Shown: positions 43,934 to 53,126, counted from the first letter of the stretch. The stretch is DNA of 64,000 bases from Pseudomonas sp. LBUM920 (GCF_003852315.1 NZ_CP027762.1:1655501-1719500), one strand, 5' to 3'. The notes: a model not told the origin generated them from the letters alone. Numbers and translations: made by a program.

Positions 43934-44854
43934 ATGCGTTTATACACATGGACCGCAGCACTGCTACTCAGCGTCCTGGCGGCCCAAGCCCAGGCATTCT
44001 CCACGCCCAAGCCTGGCCAGATCATCGAGGTGGCCCTTGAACAATTGCACCCGACCCAGGCCGTGGTGGGCTTTGACCAGATTTACTACAGCCTGGGCCT
44101 GTTTGCCGACACGCCGGCCAAGGTCTTCGACGAATACTGCGAAACCAACGGCCAGGGCGAGGCCGACAAGGTGCCCAAAAAGGCCGACCTGCACCAACCC
44201 GCCAGCTTCAGGTGCAAAGACCCGGTGGGCACGCATCCCGATGACATGAAAACCGTCGTGGTCGGCCCTGGTGGCCAGTTGTACCTGACCGACGGTCACC
44301 ACAGCTTCACTACCTTGTGGGAAGTCCCCGGCGGCGGCCCGCAGCTGCACATGTGGGTCAAGGTGACCGATGATTTCAGCAACAGCCCGGACATGGCCAC
44401 CTTCTGGCAGCGTATGGAAGCGGCGCGCAAGGTATGGCTCAAAGGCGATCACGGCCAGCCGCTGTCACCGCAGCAATTGCCGGCGCACCTGGGCTTCAAG
44501 AACCTGCAGGACGACACCTTTCGCAGCCTGGTGTATTTCACTCGCAAGGCCGCCTACGGCAAGCCGGACGATGGCGCCGTCGCGCCGGAATTCCTGGAGT
44601 TTTACTGGGGCAATTGGCTGCGCACGCAGATCGACCTGGGTGCTTTCAACCTGAACAAGAAAGGCGGTTACAAGGACGCGATTGAAGCCGTCGCCCAGCG
44701 CATGGTAAGCCTGGCGCCCGGTTCACAGGTGGGTGACAGCGGTTTCACCGCCCACCAGTTGGGCGGTATGGCCCAGTTGGATCAAGCCGAGCTGAAGAAG
44801 ACCGTCGAGAAAAAAGTGCCGTATGTGATCGATTACCGCAAATCCCGAAGCTGA
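43934..44854 (+). CDS. Exported ParB/Srx-like domain protein
   Basis: 306 residues with a signal peptide (WTAALLLSVLAAQAQA). After it, PGQIIEVALEQLHPTQAVVGF resembles the start of a ParB/Srx N-terminal domain, and VGPGGQLYLTDGHHSFTTLWE matches its DGHHR-like nucleotide-binding motif. Cytoplasmic ParB proteins bind CTP and DNA, whereas this one is exported, so it is unlikely to act in chromosome segregation. Sulfiredoxin-type or hydrolase activity in the periplasm is conceivable but unsupported. Single gene with its own start region. Confidence 0.7.
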   Translation: MRLYTWTAALLLSVLAAQAQAFSTPKPGQIIEVALEQLHPTQAVVGFDQIYYSLGLFADTPAKVFDEYCETNGQGEADKVPKKADLHQPASFRCKDPVGTHPDDMKTVVVGPGGQLYLTDGHHSFTTLWEVPGGGPQLHMWVKVTDDFSNSPDMATFWQRMEAARKVWLKGDHGQPLSPQQLPAHLGFKNLQDDTFRSLVYFTRKAAYGKPDDGAVAPEFLEFYWGNWLRTQIDLGAFNLNKKGGYKDAIEAVAQRMVSLAPGSQVGDSGFTAHQLGGMAQLDQAELKKTVEKKVPYVIDYRKSRS

Positions 44855-44892
44855 CTCAGGACAAAAGATGTGTGGCGTTTTGGGGATGTTGC

Positions 44893-45579
44893 TCAGCCCT
44901 TGAGCTTTTCGGCGATCCAGATAGTGTGCCGGGTGCCCTTGTTGCCGTGGGCGAACACCTGCACTTCCTCGGCCTTGAACCCGGCCTTGCGCAGTTTGTC
45001 GCTGAACAACTTATCGGCACTGGCCGACCACACGGCCAGTACGCCCTTGGGGCGCAGGGCTTTGGCGCAGGCAGCCAGGCCGCCGGCCGAGTAGAGCCAG
45101 CTGTTGGCCTTTTGCGTAAGGCCTTCGGGGCCGTTGTCGACATCCAGCATGATCGCGTCAAAGCCTTGAGGCTCGGCTTGCAGCACCTTGGCCACGTCTT
45201 CCATGCGGATCACGGTGCGTGGGTCGAGCAGCGGGCGGCCGGATTTTTCACCCAGGGGCCCACGGTTCCATTCCACGACGCCGGGCACCAATTCGGCGAC
45301 CACCACTTCGGCCGTCTTGCCCAGATGTTTGAGCGCTGAGGCCAGGGTAAAGCCCATGCCCAGCCCGCCGATCAACACCCGCGAACCCGGGCGCCCGGCG
45401 ACTTTGCGGCAGGGAATTTCCGCCAGCGCGTCTTCGGAGCCGTGCATGCGCGTGTTCATCAGCTGGCCGCCGTCACCGCCCTGGATCTTGATGACAAAAT
45501 CCTCGCCGTATTCGAACAGGCACAAGGCACCGCCGTTATCGGGGATTGGAGTGGTGTCGAGCAGAACGAAACGTTTCAT
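44893..45579 (-). CDS. Spermidine synthase-like protein (SAM-fold)
   Basis: 228 residues. Rossmann motif LIGGLGMGFTLASAL (about 69-83), acidic VVVAELVPGVVEWNRG and FDAIMLDVDNGPEGL match the spermine/spermidine synthase-like superfamily. The usual polyamine-pocket motifs are not complete and the protein is shorter than SpeE (about 285 residues), so true aminopropyltransferase activity is doubtful. It stands alone. Confidence 0.75.
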   Translation of the reverse strand: MKRFVLLDTTPIPDNGGALCLFEYGEDFVIKIQGGDGGQLMNTRMHGSEDALAEIPCRKVAGRPGSRVLIGGLGMGFTLASALKHLGKTAEVVVAELVPGVVEWNRGPLGEKSGRPLLDPRTVIRMEDVAKVLQAEPQGFDAIMLDVDNGPEGLTQKANSWLYSAGGLAACAKALRPKGVLAVWSASADKLFSDKLRKAGFKAEEVQVFAHGNKGTRHTIWIAEKLKG

Positions 45580-45657
45580 TGAAATCTCATTGGGAAGGGC
45601 ATTCTTGCGCGGTTGGGAGTAGCCTTACGTCATTCCGGTCAGGCCATGGAGCCATCG

Positions 45658-45942
45658 ATGAAGTGCAGCATTCTAACGGTCATTGTGCTTGGCGCGCTCA
45701 CATTGGGTGCGGCCCAGGCTCAGGAGGTGCAAACCGTTCCGGTCGCACCCGCGCCAACGCCCGGTGCGCCGGGTACACCGACACCGACGTTGTACCCGCA
45801 AGTCACCCCGCCTGTGGCGCCCAAAGCCACCGCCAACGGTTCACCCGCGCTGGTGCCGATTGTGTTGCCAACGCCGCCCAAGGACCAGAGCGTGCCTGGC
45901 CTGCTGCAAAATGACAGCAAGCCGAAGACGCCCGGTGGTTAA
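45658..45942 (+). CDS. Small Pro-rich exported protein
   Basis: 94 residues with a signal peptide (MKCSILTVIVLGALTLGAAQA) and a low-complexity Pro/Thr/Val-rich mature part (VAPAPTPGAPGTPTPT). Probably disordered and periplasmic. GGAG lies six bases before this ATG; an in-frame ATG at 45646 is the alternative. The stop overlaps that of the convergent cNMP-binding gene. No family recognised. Confidence 0.6.
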   Translation: MKCSILTVIVLGALTLGAAQAQEVQTVPVAPAPTPGAPGTPTPTLYPQVTPPVAPKATANGSPALVPIVLPTPPKDQSVPGLLQNDSKPKTPGG

Positions 45943-46412
45943 AACGGTTGCGAGAGCAATTGCCCGTCGGCCATGCGCAGGCGTTTTGACAAGGCGATCG
46001 CAATCGCGCGGATGATCTTGGCCGCGACCCTGGGCGCTTCGTTGAGCATTTTTTCCAGCGAGTCCTTGCCCAGGTTCAGCAGCACGCAGTCACTTGCCGC
46101 CAGGCAACTGGCAGAGCGCCGCTCGCCATCGAGTACCGCCATTTCGCCAAACGCCCGCCCACTGCGCAGGGTGGCGATCGTCAGGCGCTGGCCTTCATGG
46201 TTGGTTCTCTGCACGGCCACCTGGCCGCTGTGGATGATGCACATGAACGTGCCGGCATCGCCCTCACCGAAGATCACTTCGCCCCGGGCAATGCTGCTGA
46301 TGTTGAAGTAGCCGGCGGCGACGTGAAAATCTTCCGGCAGCAAAGGGTCGAACAGGCCGCAGTCCATGAGCATGTCGCGGATTTCATTGTTCAATAAAGT
46401 TGGTTGAGGCAT
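45939..46412 (-). CDS. Cyclic-nucleotide-binding domain protein
   Basis: 157 residues forming one cNMP-binding beta-roll. GEVIFGEGDAGTFMCIIHSGQVAV and the phosphate-binding cassette GRAFGEMAVLDGERRSASCLA (Gly-Glu and Arg of the consensus) are intact. C-terminal helices follow, but no helix-turn-helix is present, so it is not a Crp-like DNA-binding regulator. Role unknown; it may act through a partner protein. Confidence 0.85.
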   Translation of the reverse strand: MPQPTLLNNEIRDMLMDCGLFDPLLPEDFHVAAGYFNISSIARGEVIFGEGDAGTFMCIIHSGQVAVQRTNHEGQRLTIATLRSGRAFGEMAVLDGERRSASCLAASDCVLLNLGKDSLEKMLNEAPRVAAKIIRAIAIALSKRLRMADGQLLSQPF

Positions 46413-46441
46413 AGCTGCAATCTTGGTCCATCAATCAAGTA

Positions 46442-46470
46442 GGCGGTCTGTGTGTTCAGACAGGACCGCC
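46442..46470 (-). terminator. Hairpin downstream of ptrB, possible terminator
   Basis: GGCGGTC (46442-46448) and GACCGCC (46464-46470) form the outer stem, with a weaker inner pairing. It is just past the ptrB stop and before the cNMP-binding gene. The tail lacks a T run. Confidence 0.35.
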
Positions 46471-46482
46471 GCCCTAAGTTCC

Positions 46483-48537
46483 TTAAATCAACCCCAGCGC
46501 CTTGAACACAAATGCATATTCGAGCGCTACATCACGTAATCCCTGATAACGCCCGCTCATGCCACCATGGCCGGCGCCCAGTTCAGTCTTGAGCAACAGC
46601 AGGTTGTCGTCCGTCTTGGTGTCGCGCAGCTTGGCCACCCACTTGGCCGCTTCCCAGTACTGCACGCGGCTGTCGTTGTAGCCGGCGATCACCAGCAGAG
46701 CCGGGTACGCCTGGGCGCTGACGTTCTCGTACGGCGCGTAGGCCTTGATGCGTTCGTACACCTCTGGCTCTTCCGGGTTGCCCCACTCGTCGTATTCGGT
46801 GATGGTCAGTGGCAGCTCGGGGTCGAGCATGGTGTTGAGCACATCCACGAACGGCACTTCGGCAATCGCCGCCTGGAACAGCTCCGGGCGTTGATTGAGT
46901 ACCGCGCCGATCAACAGGCCGCCGGCACTGCCGCCGCTGATGGCCAGTTGTTTGGAGGTGGTCAGGCCCTGGGCGATCAGGTGCTCGGCGCAGGCGATAA
47001 AGTCGCTGAAGGTGTTCTGCTTGTGTGCCTGCTTGCCGTTGCGGTACCAGGCTTCACCCAATTCGCCGCCGCCGCGTACGTGCGCAATGGCAAACGCCAC
47101 GCCACGGTCGAGCAGGCTCAGGCGTGCGTGCGAGAACCAGGGGTCGAGGCTGTGGCCGTAGGCGCCGTAGCCGTAGAGGTACAGCGGCACCGGTTTGCCC
47201 AACTGGTCGCGTTTGACCACCAGGCTGATCGGCACCTGGGTGCCATCGGCAGACGTGGCCCACAGGCGTTGGCTGACGTAGTCGTCGGCGTTGAACTCGC
47301 CGAGTACCGGCGTTTCCTTGAGCACGGCTTGCGCGCCGGTCGCCAATTCCAGCTGGCGCACCTGGGCCGGACGGTTCAGCGCTTCATAGCGCAGACGGAT
47401 CTTGTCGCTCGGAAATTCCAGGCTGTTTTGTACATAAAGGCTATAAGCGGCGTCGGGCAGTTCGACGCGATAGGCCGGTACGTCCTCAGGGTGCACTTCA
47501 ATCACTGGCAGGCCGCCGATGCGCAGGCTCAAGGTCATCGCGCTGGCATTGAGGCTCACGCCGTCGAGCATCACTTCGTCGCTGTGCGGGATCAGGTTTT
47601 GCCATTGATCTTCGGTGGGCACGCTGCCGGTGTCGGCGGCGACGAACAGTGCGTAGTTGATGCCATCGCGGTTGCTGCGGATAAACCAGGTCCACTCGCC
47701 ATTGCGCTGGCCGTGGTCGACATCGTATTCGTGGTCTTCGACCCGTGGCGCCAGGCAAGTGAAGTCGAGGTGCGGCTGGTTGGCGTCCAGCGCCCAGATT
47801 TCACTGGTGGTCTTGCTGCCGAGCGCCAGCAGCAACTGGCGCTCGGAACTGGAGCGGTAGCAATGCAGGAAGAAACGTCCGTCAGGCTCGTGGAACACTT
47901 CCTGCGCTGCCGTGCCATCCAGGCGGTAGCGATACAGTTTGTGTGGGCGATGGGTGTCGTCCAGTTCGCCGAAGAACAGGGTCAGGCTGTCATTGGCCCA
48001 GGTCATGCTGCCGTCGCAGTCCTGAAACTCCAGTTCGCTGACTTTGCCGTTAGCCAGTTCCTTCACGTACAGGGTGTAGATCTCTTCACCGCTGGTGTCC
48101 AGGCTGTAGGCCAGGCGCTGGTGGTCGGGGCTGATGCTGAACGCGCCCAGCGAGAAAAAGCCGCCGTTGGCGAGTACGTTGGGGTCGAGCAGTAGTTCTT
48201 CGCTGCTGTCGTCCACGGTGTTGCTGTCATCTGCCGGGCGGCGGCAGCGGTAATGGCGGGCGTATTCGTCACCGGCGGTGGTGCGCGTGTAGTACAGGTA
48301 CGGACCCCACGGCGAGGGCAGGGACAGGTCGGTTTCGAGAATGCGGCCCTTGATCTCGTCGAACAGGGTTTCGCGCAGCGCCTGCTGATCGGCGAGTTGC
48401 GCTTCCTGCCAGGCGTTTTCGGCTTTGAGGTAATCGAGGACTTCAGCCGTGTCACGCTCTTGCAGCCAGGCGTACGGGTCCTGGCCTTCGGCCTTGCGGG
48501 CAATCGGGGCGGCAGTGATGTGGGTCGATGAAGGCAT
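46483..48537 (-). CDS. ptrB: Oligopeptidase B (prolyl oligopeptidase family)
   Basis: 684 residues. Serine peptidase that cuts short peptides after Arg or Lys in the cytoplasm. N-terminal seven-bladed propeller (about 70-410), then the alpha/beta-hydrolase domain. The nucleophile is Ser537 in AISGGSAGGLLIG, with the charge-relay His in GAGHGGMSGRYQGL near the C-terminus. The start PIARKAEGQDPYAWLQERD is typical. No signal peptide. Full family length and intact. Confidence 0.92.
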   Translation of the reverse strand: MPSSTHITAAPIARKAEGQDPYAWLQERDTAEVLDYLKAENAWQEAQLADQQALRETLFDEIKGRILETDLSLPSPWGPYLYYTRTTAGDEYARHYRCRRPADDSNTVDDSSEELLLDPNVLANGGFFSLGAFSISPDHQRLAYSLDTSGEEIYTLYVKELANGKVSELEFQDCDGSMTWANDSLTLFFGELDDTHRPHKLYRYRLDGTAAQEVFHEPDGRFFLHCYRSSSERQLLLALGSKTTSEIWALDANQPHLDFTCLAPRVEDHEYDVDHGQRNGEWTWFIRSNRDGINYALFVAADTGSVPTEDQWQNLIPHSDEVMLDGVSLNASAMTLSLRIGGLPVIEVHPEDVPAYRVELPDAAYSLYVQNSLEFPSDKIRLRYEALNRPAQVRQLELATGAQAVLKETPVLGEFNADDYVSQRLWATSADGTQVPISLVVKRDQLGKPVPLYLYGYGAYGHSLDPWFSHARLSLLDRGVAFAIAHVRGGGELGEAWYRNGKQAHKQNTFSDFIACAEHLIAQGLTTSKQLAISGGSAGGLLIGAVLNQRPELFQAAIAEVPFVDVLNTMLDPELPLTITEYDEWGNPEEPEVYERIKAYAPYENVSAQAYPALLVIAGYNDSRVQYWEAAKWVAKLRDTKTDDNLLLLKTELGAGHGGMSGRYQGLRDVALEYAFVFKALGLI

Positions 48538-48636
48538 GGATCACTCTCTGTCTGGCGGATGGTGGCAGGCATTGCAGCCGAGACACGCAAAAGCCGTTAT
48601 CATAGCCGCCTGTTTGCCTACCTTGCCATGGACACC

Positions 48637-49095
48637 ATGACCGAGAACGACTATCTGACCGCTTGGGGCCTTTACGCCTTCGCCGCTTTGGGCTGCCTGT
48701 TGGTGTGGTGGCGCATGACCCGCTGGATCTGGCGCTGGCTGCGCGAGCCGCTGCAGTTGCTGATGGCGGTGCTGCTGTTCAGCCCGACCATCGTCGATCC
48801 GGTCAAGACCCAGTTCGCGCCGGCGGTAGCGATCACGGCTTTGGACCTGGTGCTGCATGTCGGCAATAACGCCTGGCGGGCCATTTCCGACCTGTTCATG
48901 TACACGATGATCGCGTTTGGCGTGTATATCGTGTTTGCGCTGATCCGCTGGCCCATCGAGCGCGCCGCCAACGCACGGCGTGAGCGCAAGGCCGCTGTCG
49001 ACGCCGCCCTGGCTGCCGAGACGGTTGACGAAGACGACGAGCCGTTCCGTCGCCCGGCGCCTGCCAGCGGAATGCGCGTCGAACCGCGCCTTTGA
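48637..49095 (+). CDS. Conserved small membrane protein (pseudomonad)
   Basis: 152 residues with about three hydrophobic segments: YLTAWGLYAFAALGCLLVWW, LLMAVLLFSPTIV and LFMYTMIAFGVYIVFALI. A charged C-terminal tail follows (ERAANARRERKAA, then Asp/Glu-rich). Probably an inner-membrane protein. No family function recognised. Starts at 48628 and 48637 are both possible and neither has a clear binding site. A class II amidotransferase gene follows after 30 bases, suggesting an operon. Confidence 0.7.
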   Translation: MTENDYLTAWGLYAFAALGCLLVWWRMTRWIWRWLREPLQLLMAVLLFSPTIVDPVKTQFAPAVAITALDLVLHVGNNAWRAISDLFMYTMIAFGVYIVFALIRWPIERAANARRERKAAVDAALAAETVDEDDEPFRRPAPASGMRVEPRL

Positions 49096-49125
49096 CGTCG
49101 TCCGCCCTGCAGCGAGAGCCCTGGC

Positions 49126-49902
49126 ATGTGTGAATTATTGGGCATGAGTGCCAACGTCCCCACCGACATCGTGTTCAGCTTTACCGGGCTGATGCAGCGG
49201 GGCGGGCGTACCGGCCCCCACCGCGACGGTTGGGGCATCGCGTTCTACGAAGGCCGTGGCCTGCGCCTGTTTCAGGACCCAGCCGCCAGCAGCGAGTCGG
49301 AAGTCGCGCTGCTGGTGCAGCGTTATCCGATCAAAAGTGAAGTGGTGATTGGCCATATCCGCCAGGCCAACGTGGGCAAGGTGAGCCTGGCCAATACCCA
49401 CCCGTTCGTGCGCGAGCTGTGGGGCCGCAACTGGTGTTTTGCCCATAACGGCCAGCTGGCGGACTTCAACCCGCGCGCCACGTTCTACCGGCCGGTGGGC
49501 GATACCGACAGCGAAGCAGCATTCTGCGACCTGCTCAACCGTGTGCGCGAAGCCTTCCCCGAGCCGGTAGAGATCGAACAAGTGCTGCCGGACCTGATCG
49601 CCGCCTGCGCCGAATACCGCAGCAAAGGCGTGTTCAACTGCCTGCTCAGCGACGGTGACTGGCTGTTTTGCTACTGCTCGACCAAGCTGGCGCAGATTAC
49701 CCGGCGCGCACCGTTCGGCCCGGCGCGCTTGAAAGATGTCGACGTGATCGTCGATTTTCAGGCCGAAACCACGCCCAATGACGTGGTCACCGTGATCGCC
49801 ACCGAGCCGTTGACCGACAACGAAAACTGGACCCGCTACGAACCGGGCCAATGGAGCCTGTGGCGACGCGGTGAATGCGTCAGTCAGGGCATTACCGAGT
49901 AA
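49126..49902 (+). CDS. Class II glutamine amidotransferase, YafJ-like
   Basis: 258 residues. The catalytic N-terminal Cys is at position 2 (MCELLGMSANVPTDI) and GPHRDGWGIAFYEGRG, VVIGHIRQAN and CFAHNGQLADF complete the Ntn-type glutaminase site. This is the stand-alone YafJ/gamma-glutamyl hydrolase-type protein, with no synthase domain attached. Substrate unknown. It sits between a membrane-protein gene and a DUF2937 gene in a likely operon with 11-30-base gaps. Confidence 0.88.
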   Translation: MCELLGMSANVPTDIVFSFTGLMQRGGRTGPHRDGWGIAFYEGRGLRLFQDPAASSESEVALLVQRYPIKSEVVIGHIRQANVGKVSLANTHPFVRELWGRNWCFAHNGQLADFNPRATFYRPVGDTDSEAAFCDLLNRVREAFPEPVEIEQVLPDLIAACAEYRSKGVFNCLLSDGDWLFCYCSTKLAQITRRAPFGPARLKDVDVIVDFQAETTPNDVVTVIATEPLTDNENWTRYEPGQWSLWRRGECVSQGITE

Positions 49903-49913
49903 GGATATCGACC

Positions 49914-50456
49914 ATGCTGCTCAGTTATTTGCGGTTGGTGCTTTTTGCCATTGGCTTGTTGGTCGGCGTGCAGGTGCCGGGTTTCATCAACGACTACGCC
50001 AAGCGCGTCGAGGCCCACCTGATCGAGGCCCAGACCGGCCTCAGCGGGTTTGAAACCACTGCACGGCAGTTCTTCAACGGTGATTTGCAGGCGTTGGTGG
50101 CGCATTACCGCGCCAGTGATGATCCGGTGTTCCAGAGCGATGCCAACAGCCTGGGCACCCTGCTGGATCGCCAGGTAGCGTTGGACAAGCAATTCCAGGC
50201 CATGCAAGGCCCGTGGTACATCCGCGCCCTGCAGGTGGCGGTGGCCGCGGACCCGGCGATTCGCCTGGAAACCTGGAACGGCTACAGCTATCAGATCCTG
50301 CTGACGCCGGAGGCGATGGGCTGGGGCCTGGGCGGGGCGATGCTGTTGTCGTTCGGCATTGAATGCCTGTTCCGCTTGATCGACTGGGTGGTGTTGGGCG
50401 GCAAGCGCCTGCGTCAGAGCCGGCCGATTGAAGAGCGTGACCTGAAGGGCCTCTAA
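49914..50456 (+). CDS. DUF2937 membrane protein
   Basis: 180 residues. The N-terminal helix LRLVLFAIGLLVGVQVPGFI is followed by FINDYAKRVEAHLIEAQTGL, and a C-terminal helix GWGLGGAMLLSFGIECLFRL is flanked by basic residues. This matches the DUF2937 family of inner-membrane proteins with a middle periplasmic helical part. Function unknown. AAGGA precedes the start, 11 bases after the amidotransferase stop. A REP doublet follows. Confidence 0.85.
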   Translation: MLLSYLRLVLFAIGLLVGVQVPGFINDYAKRVEAHLIEAQTGLSGFETTARQFFNGDLQALVAHYRASDDPVFQSDANSLGTLLDRQVALDKQFQAMQGPWYIRALQVAVAADPAIRLETWNGYSYQILLTPEAMGWGLGGAMLLSFGIECLFRLIDWVVLGGKRLRQSRPIEERDLKGL

Positions 50457-50473
50457 AACCGCTGAAAATCTAA

Positions 50474-50566
50474 ATGTGGGAGCGGGCTTGCCCGCGAATG
50501 CGGTGGATCAGTCGCCTGATAGGTTGGCTGACACTGCGCATTCGCGAGCAAGCCCGCTCCCACATG
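50474..50566. repeat. REP doublet (REPIN)
   Basis: Inverted cores GTGGGAGCGGGCTTGCCCGC and GCGAGCAAGCCCGCTCCCAC, about 92 bases in total, between two convergent genes. Confidence 0.88.
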
Positions 50567-50580
50567 TGGCCCCGGTTTTT

Positions 50581-51495
50581 TCAGTGGCTTAGCACCATGT
50601 GCGCTTTGCCGACCTCTTCGGCATAGCGGGCCACCACCTTCTGGCACAGCCCAACAATCTCCTCCACCAACTCCACACCTACCCGCCACGACACCACCAC
50701 CTGCAGATTCGGCAGCTTCTGCGCCATCGGCAGCATCACCAACTCCCCGCGTGCCAGTTCCTCGCTGACCAGCACCGGCGGCAGGGCGCCGATGCCGAAG
50801 CCATCGCGCAGCAGGCGGGTGATCGCCGACACCGAATTCACACAGTTCATGCGCGGCGCGGCGACGCCGTTGGCCTGCATCAGGCTCAGCACGTCCTGGT
50901 GCGGGTGGGAGTTTTTCGAGTAGGTGATGATGCGCTCCTGGGCCAGTTCGGCGAGGGAGGCGTAGTCGCGGTTGTAGAGCGAGTGGCTGGCGACGATCCA
51001 GGCCATCGGGTGGCTGGCCAGTTCCAGGCTGCGCACGGTTTCCAGGCGCAGCAGGTCGGTTTGCAGGATCAGGTCGAGGAAGCCTTTTTGCAGCTGATCG
51101 CTGAGGTTCAATGCGGTATCGGCGACCAACTCGATTTCCACCAACGGGAAGTGGTCCATCAATTCGGCCACCAGGGGGCTGAGCCAGGTGTGAATCACCG
51201 TGTCCATCGCGCCGATGCGAATCCGCCCGACCTTGCTGCTGGTGGTCTCCAGTGACTGCTTCAAACCCTGCATGGTCACCATCATCTGCTCGGCGTAATC
51301 GAGCACCTTCAAGCCTTCCGGGGTCAGGCTCACGCCGCGTGAGTCGCGTAGAAACAGCTTCACACCCAACTCGCTCTCGAGCACGGCAATGCGGCTGGAA
51401 ATCGAGGCCTGGGTGGTGAACAACTTCTCGGCGGTCAGGCGAAAGCTCTTGAGCTTGGCCACCCAGACGAAGGTTTCGAGGAACTTCAAATTCAT
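50581..51495 (-). CDS. LysR-family regulator adjacent to pxpABC
   Basis: 304 residues with MNLKFLETFVWVAKLKSFRL and TTQASISSRIAVLESELGVKL as DNA-binding part, then a periplasmic-binding-like effector domain. It is divergent from the 5-oxoprolinase genes across 189 bases, so it very likely controls them; 5-oxoproline or a related ligand would be the effector, by inference. The start at 51495 follows the family pattern; a longer frame upstream is not supported. Confidence 0.88.
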   Translation of the reverse strand: MNLKFLETFVWVAKLKSFRLTAEKLFTTQASISSRIAVLESELGVKLFLRDSRGVSLTPEGLKVLDYAEQMMVTMQGLKQSLETTSSKVGRIRIGAMDTVIHTWLSPLVAELMDHFPLVEIELVADTALNLSDQLQKGFLDLILQTDLLRLETVRSLELASHPMAWIVASHSLYNRDYASLAELAQERIITYSKNSHPHQDVLSLMQANGVAAPRMNCVNSVSAITRLLRDGFGIGALPPVLVSEELARGELVMLPMAQKLPNLQVVVSWRVGVELVEEIVGLCQKVVARYAEEVGKAHMVLSH

Positions 51496-51684
51496 GGGAT
51501 CAACTTTTCTTATGCATGGATCGGTTTTTATTAGTTGGACGCCGCACCGCGCAAACGCCAAAAATCGAGCTATTCCACGATAAGCGTCGTTGGGGTGTGA
51601 GGACAAGTTGCCAGTTCTGTACGAAAAATCCCACACTACAAAAAATACAACGCCTGAAAAACAACGCCTGGAGGAGCACCCACC

Positions 51685-52425
51685 GTGAGCCGTCTGCTAT
51701 TGAATTGCGACATCGGCGAAAGCTTTGGCAACTGGACCATGGGTCTGGACGCCGAGGTCATGCCGTTCATCGATTGCGCCAACGTGGCCTGCGGCTTTCA
51801 TGCCGGTGATCCGAGCATCATGCGCAAGACCGTCAGCCTGGCCTTCAAGCACGGCGTGCAAGTGGGGGCGCACCCGGCGTACCAGGACCTGCAAGGCTTC
51901 GGTCGCCGCTCCATGGCCTACACACCGCAGGAAATCCAGGACCTGCTGCACTACCAGATCGGCGCCCTCGACGGCATCTGCCGTGCGCAAGGCGGGCGGG
52001 TCAGCTACGTCAAACCCCATGGCGCGATGTACAACGACATGATGGCCAACCCTGCGCAATTGCGCGCAGTGATCCAGGCCGTGGCCGCTTATGGCGACCT
52101 GCCGCTGATGCTGCTGGCCACCCGCGACAACAGCGCCGCCCAGGCCTTGGGCGATGAGTACGGGGTGACCTTGTGGTTCGAGGCCTTTGCCGACCGCGCC
52201 TACGACCCCAAGGGGCATCTGGTCTCGCGCCAGTTGCCGGGCGCCGTGCACCATGATGCCGAAACCATCGTGCAGCAGGCGCTGACGATTTCCCGTGGCG
52301 ACGCCCTGACCGCCAGCGATGGCAGCGCCTTGGTGTTGCAGGCCAACACCTTGTGTGTGCATGGCGACAACGCCAGTTCGGTGGCCGCCGTGAAACGTAT
52401 CCGCGAGGCGCTGAAGCCAGCATGA
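51685..52425 (+). CDS. pxpA: 5-oxoprolinase subunit A (LamB/YcsF)
   Basis: 246 residues beginning LLNCDIGESFGNWTMG, then FIDCANVACGFHAGDPSIM and VGAHPAYQDLQGFGRR. The LamB/YcsF family is the A subunit of the ATP-dependent 5-oxoprolinase PxpABC that opens 5-oxoproline to glutamate, removing damage products of glutamine. Starts at GTG with a strong GGAGGAG site. The next start overlaps its stop (ATGA), forming an operon A-B-C. Confidence 0.93.
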   Translation: MSRLLLNCDIGESFGNWTMGLDAEVMPFIDCANVACGFHAGDPSIMRKTVSLAFKHGVQVGAHPAYQDLQGFGRRSMAYTPQEIQDLLHYQIGALDGICRAQGGRVSYVKPHGAMYNDMMANPAQLRAVIQAVAAYGDLPLMLLATRDNSAAQALGDEYGVTLWFEAFADRAYDPKGHLVSRQLPGAVHHDAETIVQQALTISRGDALTASDGSALVLQANTLCVHGDNASSVAAVKRIREALKPA

Positions 52426-53126
52426 AGCCACGCATTGAAGTGGTGGCGATCGACTGCCTGATGGTGCGTCTGTTTGATGTCATTGCCGAAGCCAACATGC
52501 CGTGGATGCTCGCCGCCACTCAACGCCTGCGCGAGGAGTTTGGCGCGGCGTTGGTGGACCTGGTGCCGTCCTACACCACGTTGATGGTGCATTACGACCT
52601 CACCGCCTTAACCCCGGCCCAGGCGCGCGTGTTGATCGGCCAGGCGCTGACCGACTTGCAACCCCAGGCCCAGGGCAGTGGCCAGTGTCACGTGTTGCCG
52701 GTGTGGTACGACCTGAGTGTCGGCCCGGAACTGAGCTTGCTCAGCCAGCGCAGCGGTCTGTCGGTTGAGGACGTGATCCGCCGCCACAGCGCCCATGAAT
52801 ACCAGGTGTTCGCCCTCGGGTTTGCCCCCGGGTTTGCCTTTATGGGGTTGGTGGACGAAATCCTGGCGACGCCACGCCTCAATACCCCGCGAAAGCGTGT
52901 GGCGGCCGGCAGCGTCGGCATTGCCGAGCGGCAAACCGCCGCGTACCCGGTGGTTTCGCCCGGTGGCTGGAACCTGATCGGCCGCACCCCGGCCAAGCTG
53001 TTCGACCGCGAACGCGACGGTTACAGCCTGATGCGGCCCGGCGATACGGTGCGTTTCGAGGCGGTCGGTCACGCCGAATTCATCAACCTGGGTGGCGATG
53101 ACACGCCGTTGGAGGCGCAGGCATGA
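52422..53126 (+). CDS. pxpB: 5-oxoprolinase subunit B (KipI family)
   Basis: 234 residues. The KipI-type fold is evident from HEYQVFALGFAPGFAFMGLV, RVAAGSVGIAERQTAAYPVV and SPGGWNLIGRTP. In Bacillus KipI also inhibits the sporulation kinase KinA; in proteobacteria it is the B subunit of PxpABC. Overlaps pxpA and pxpC by ATGA on both sides, so the subunits are made together. Confidence 0.93.
   Translation: MKPRIEVVAIDCLMVRLFDVIAEANMPWMLAATQRLREEFGAALVDLVPSYTTLMVHYDLTALTPAQARVLIGQALTDLQPQAQGSGQCHVLPVWYDLSVGPELSLLSQRSGLSVEDVIRRHSAHEYQVFALGFAPGFAFMGLVDEILATPRLNTPRKRVAAGSVGIAERQTAAYPVVSPGGWNLIGRTPAKLFDRERDGYSLMRPGDTVRFEAVGHAEFINLGGDDTPLEAQA

Noticed and set aside
46567..48195. 542-codon open frame antisense to ptrB
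   Set aside because: It is a reading-frame shadow of a high-G+C gene: low-complexity composition, no ribosome-binding site and no recognisable domain, while ptrB on the other strand is complete.
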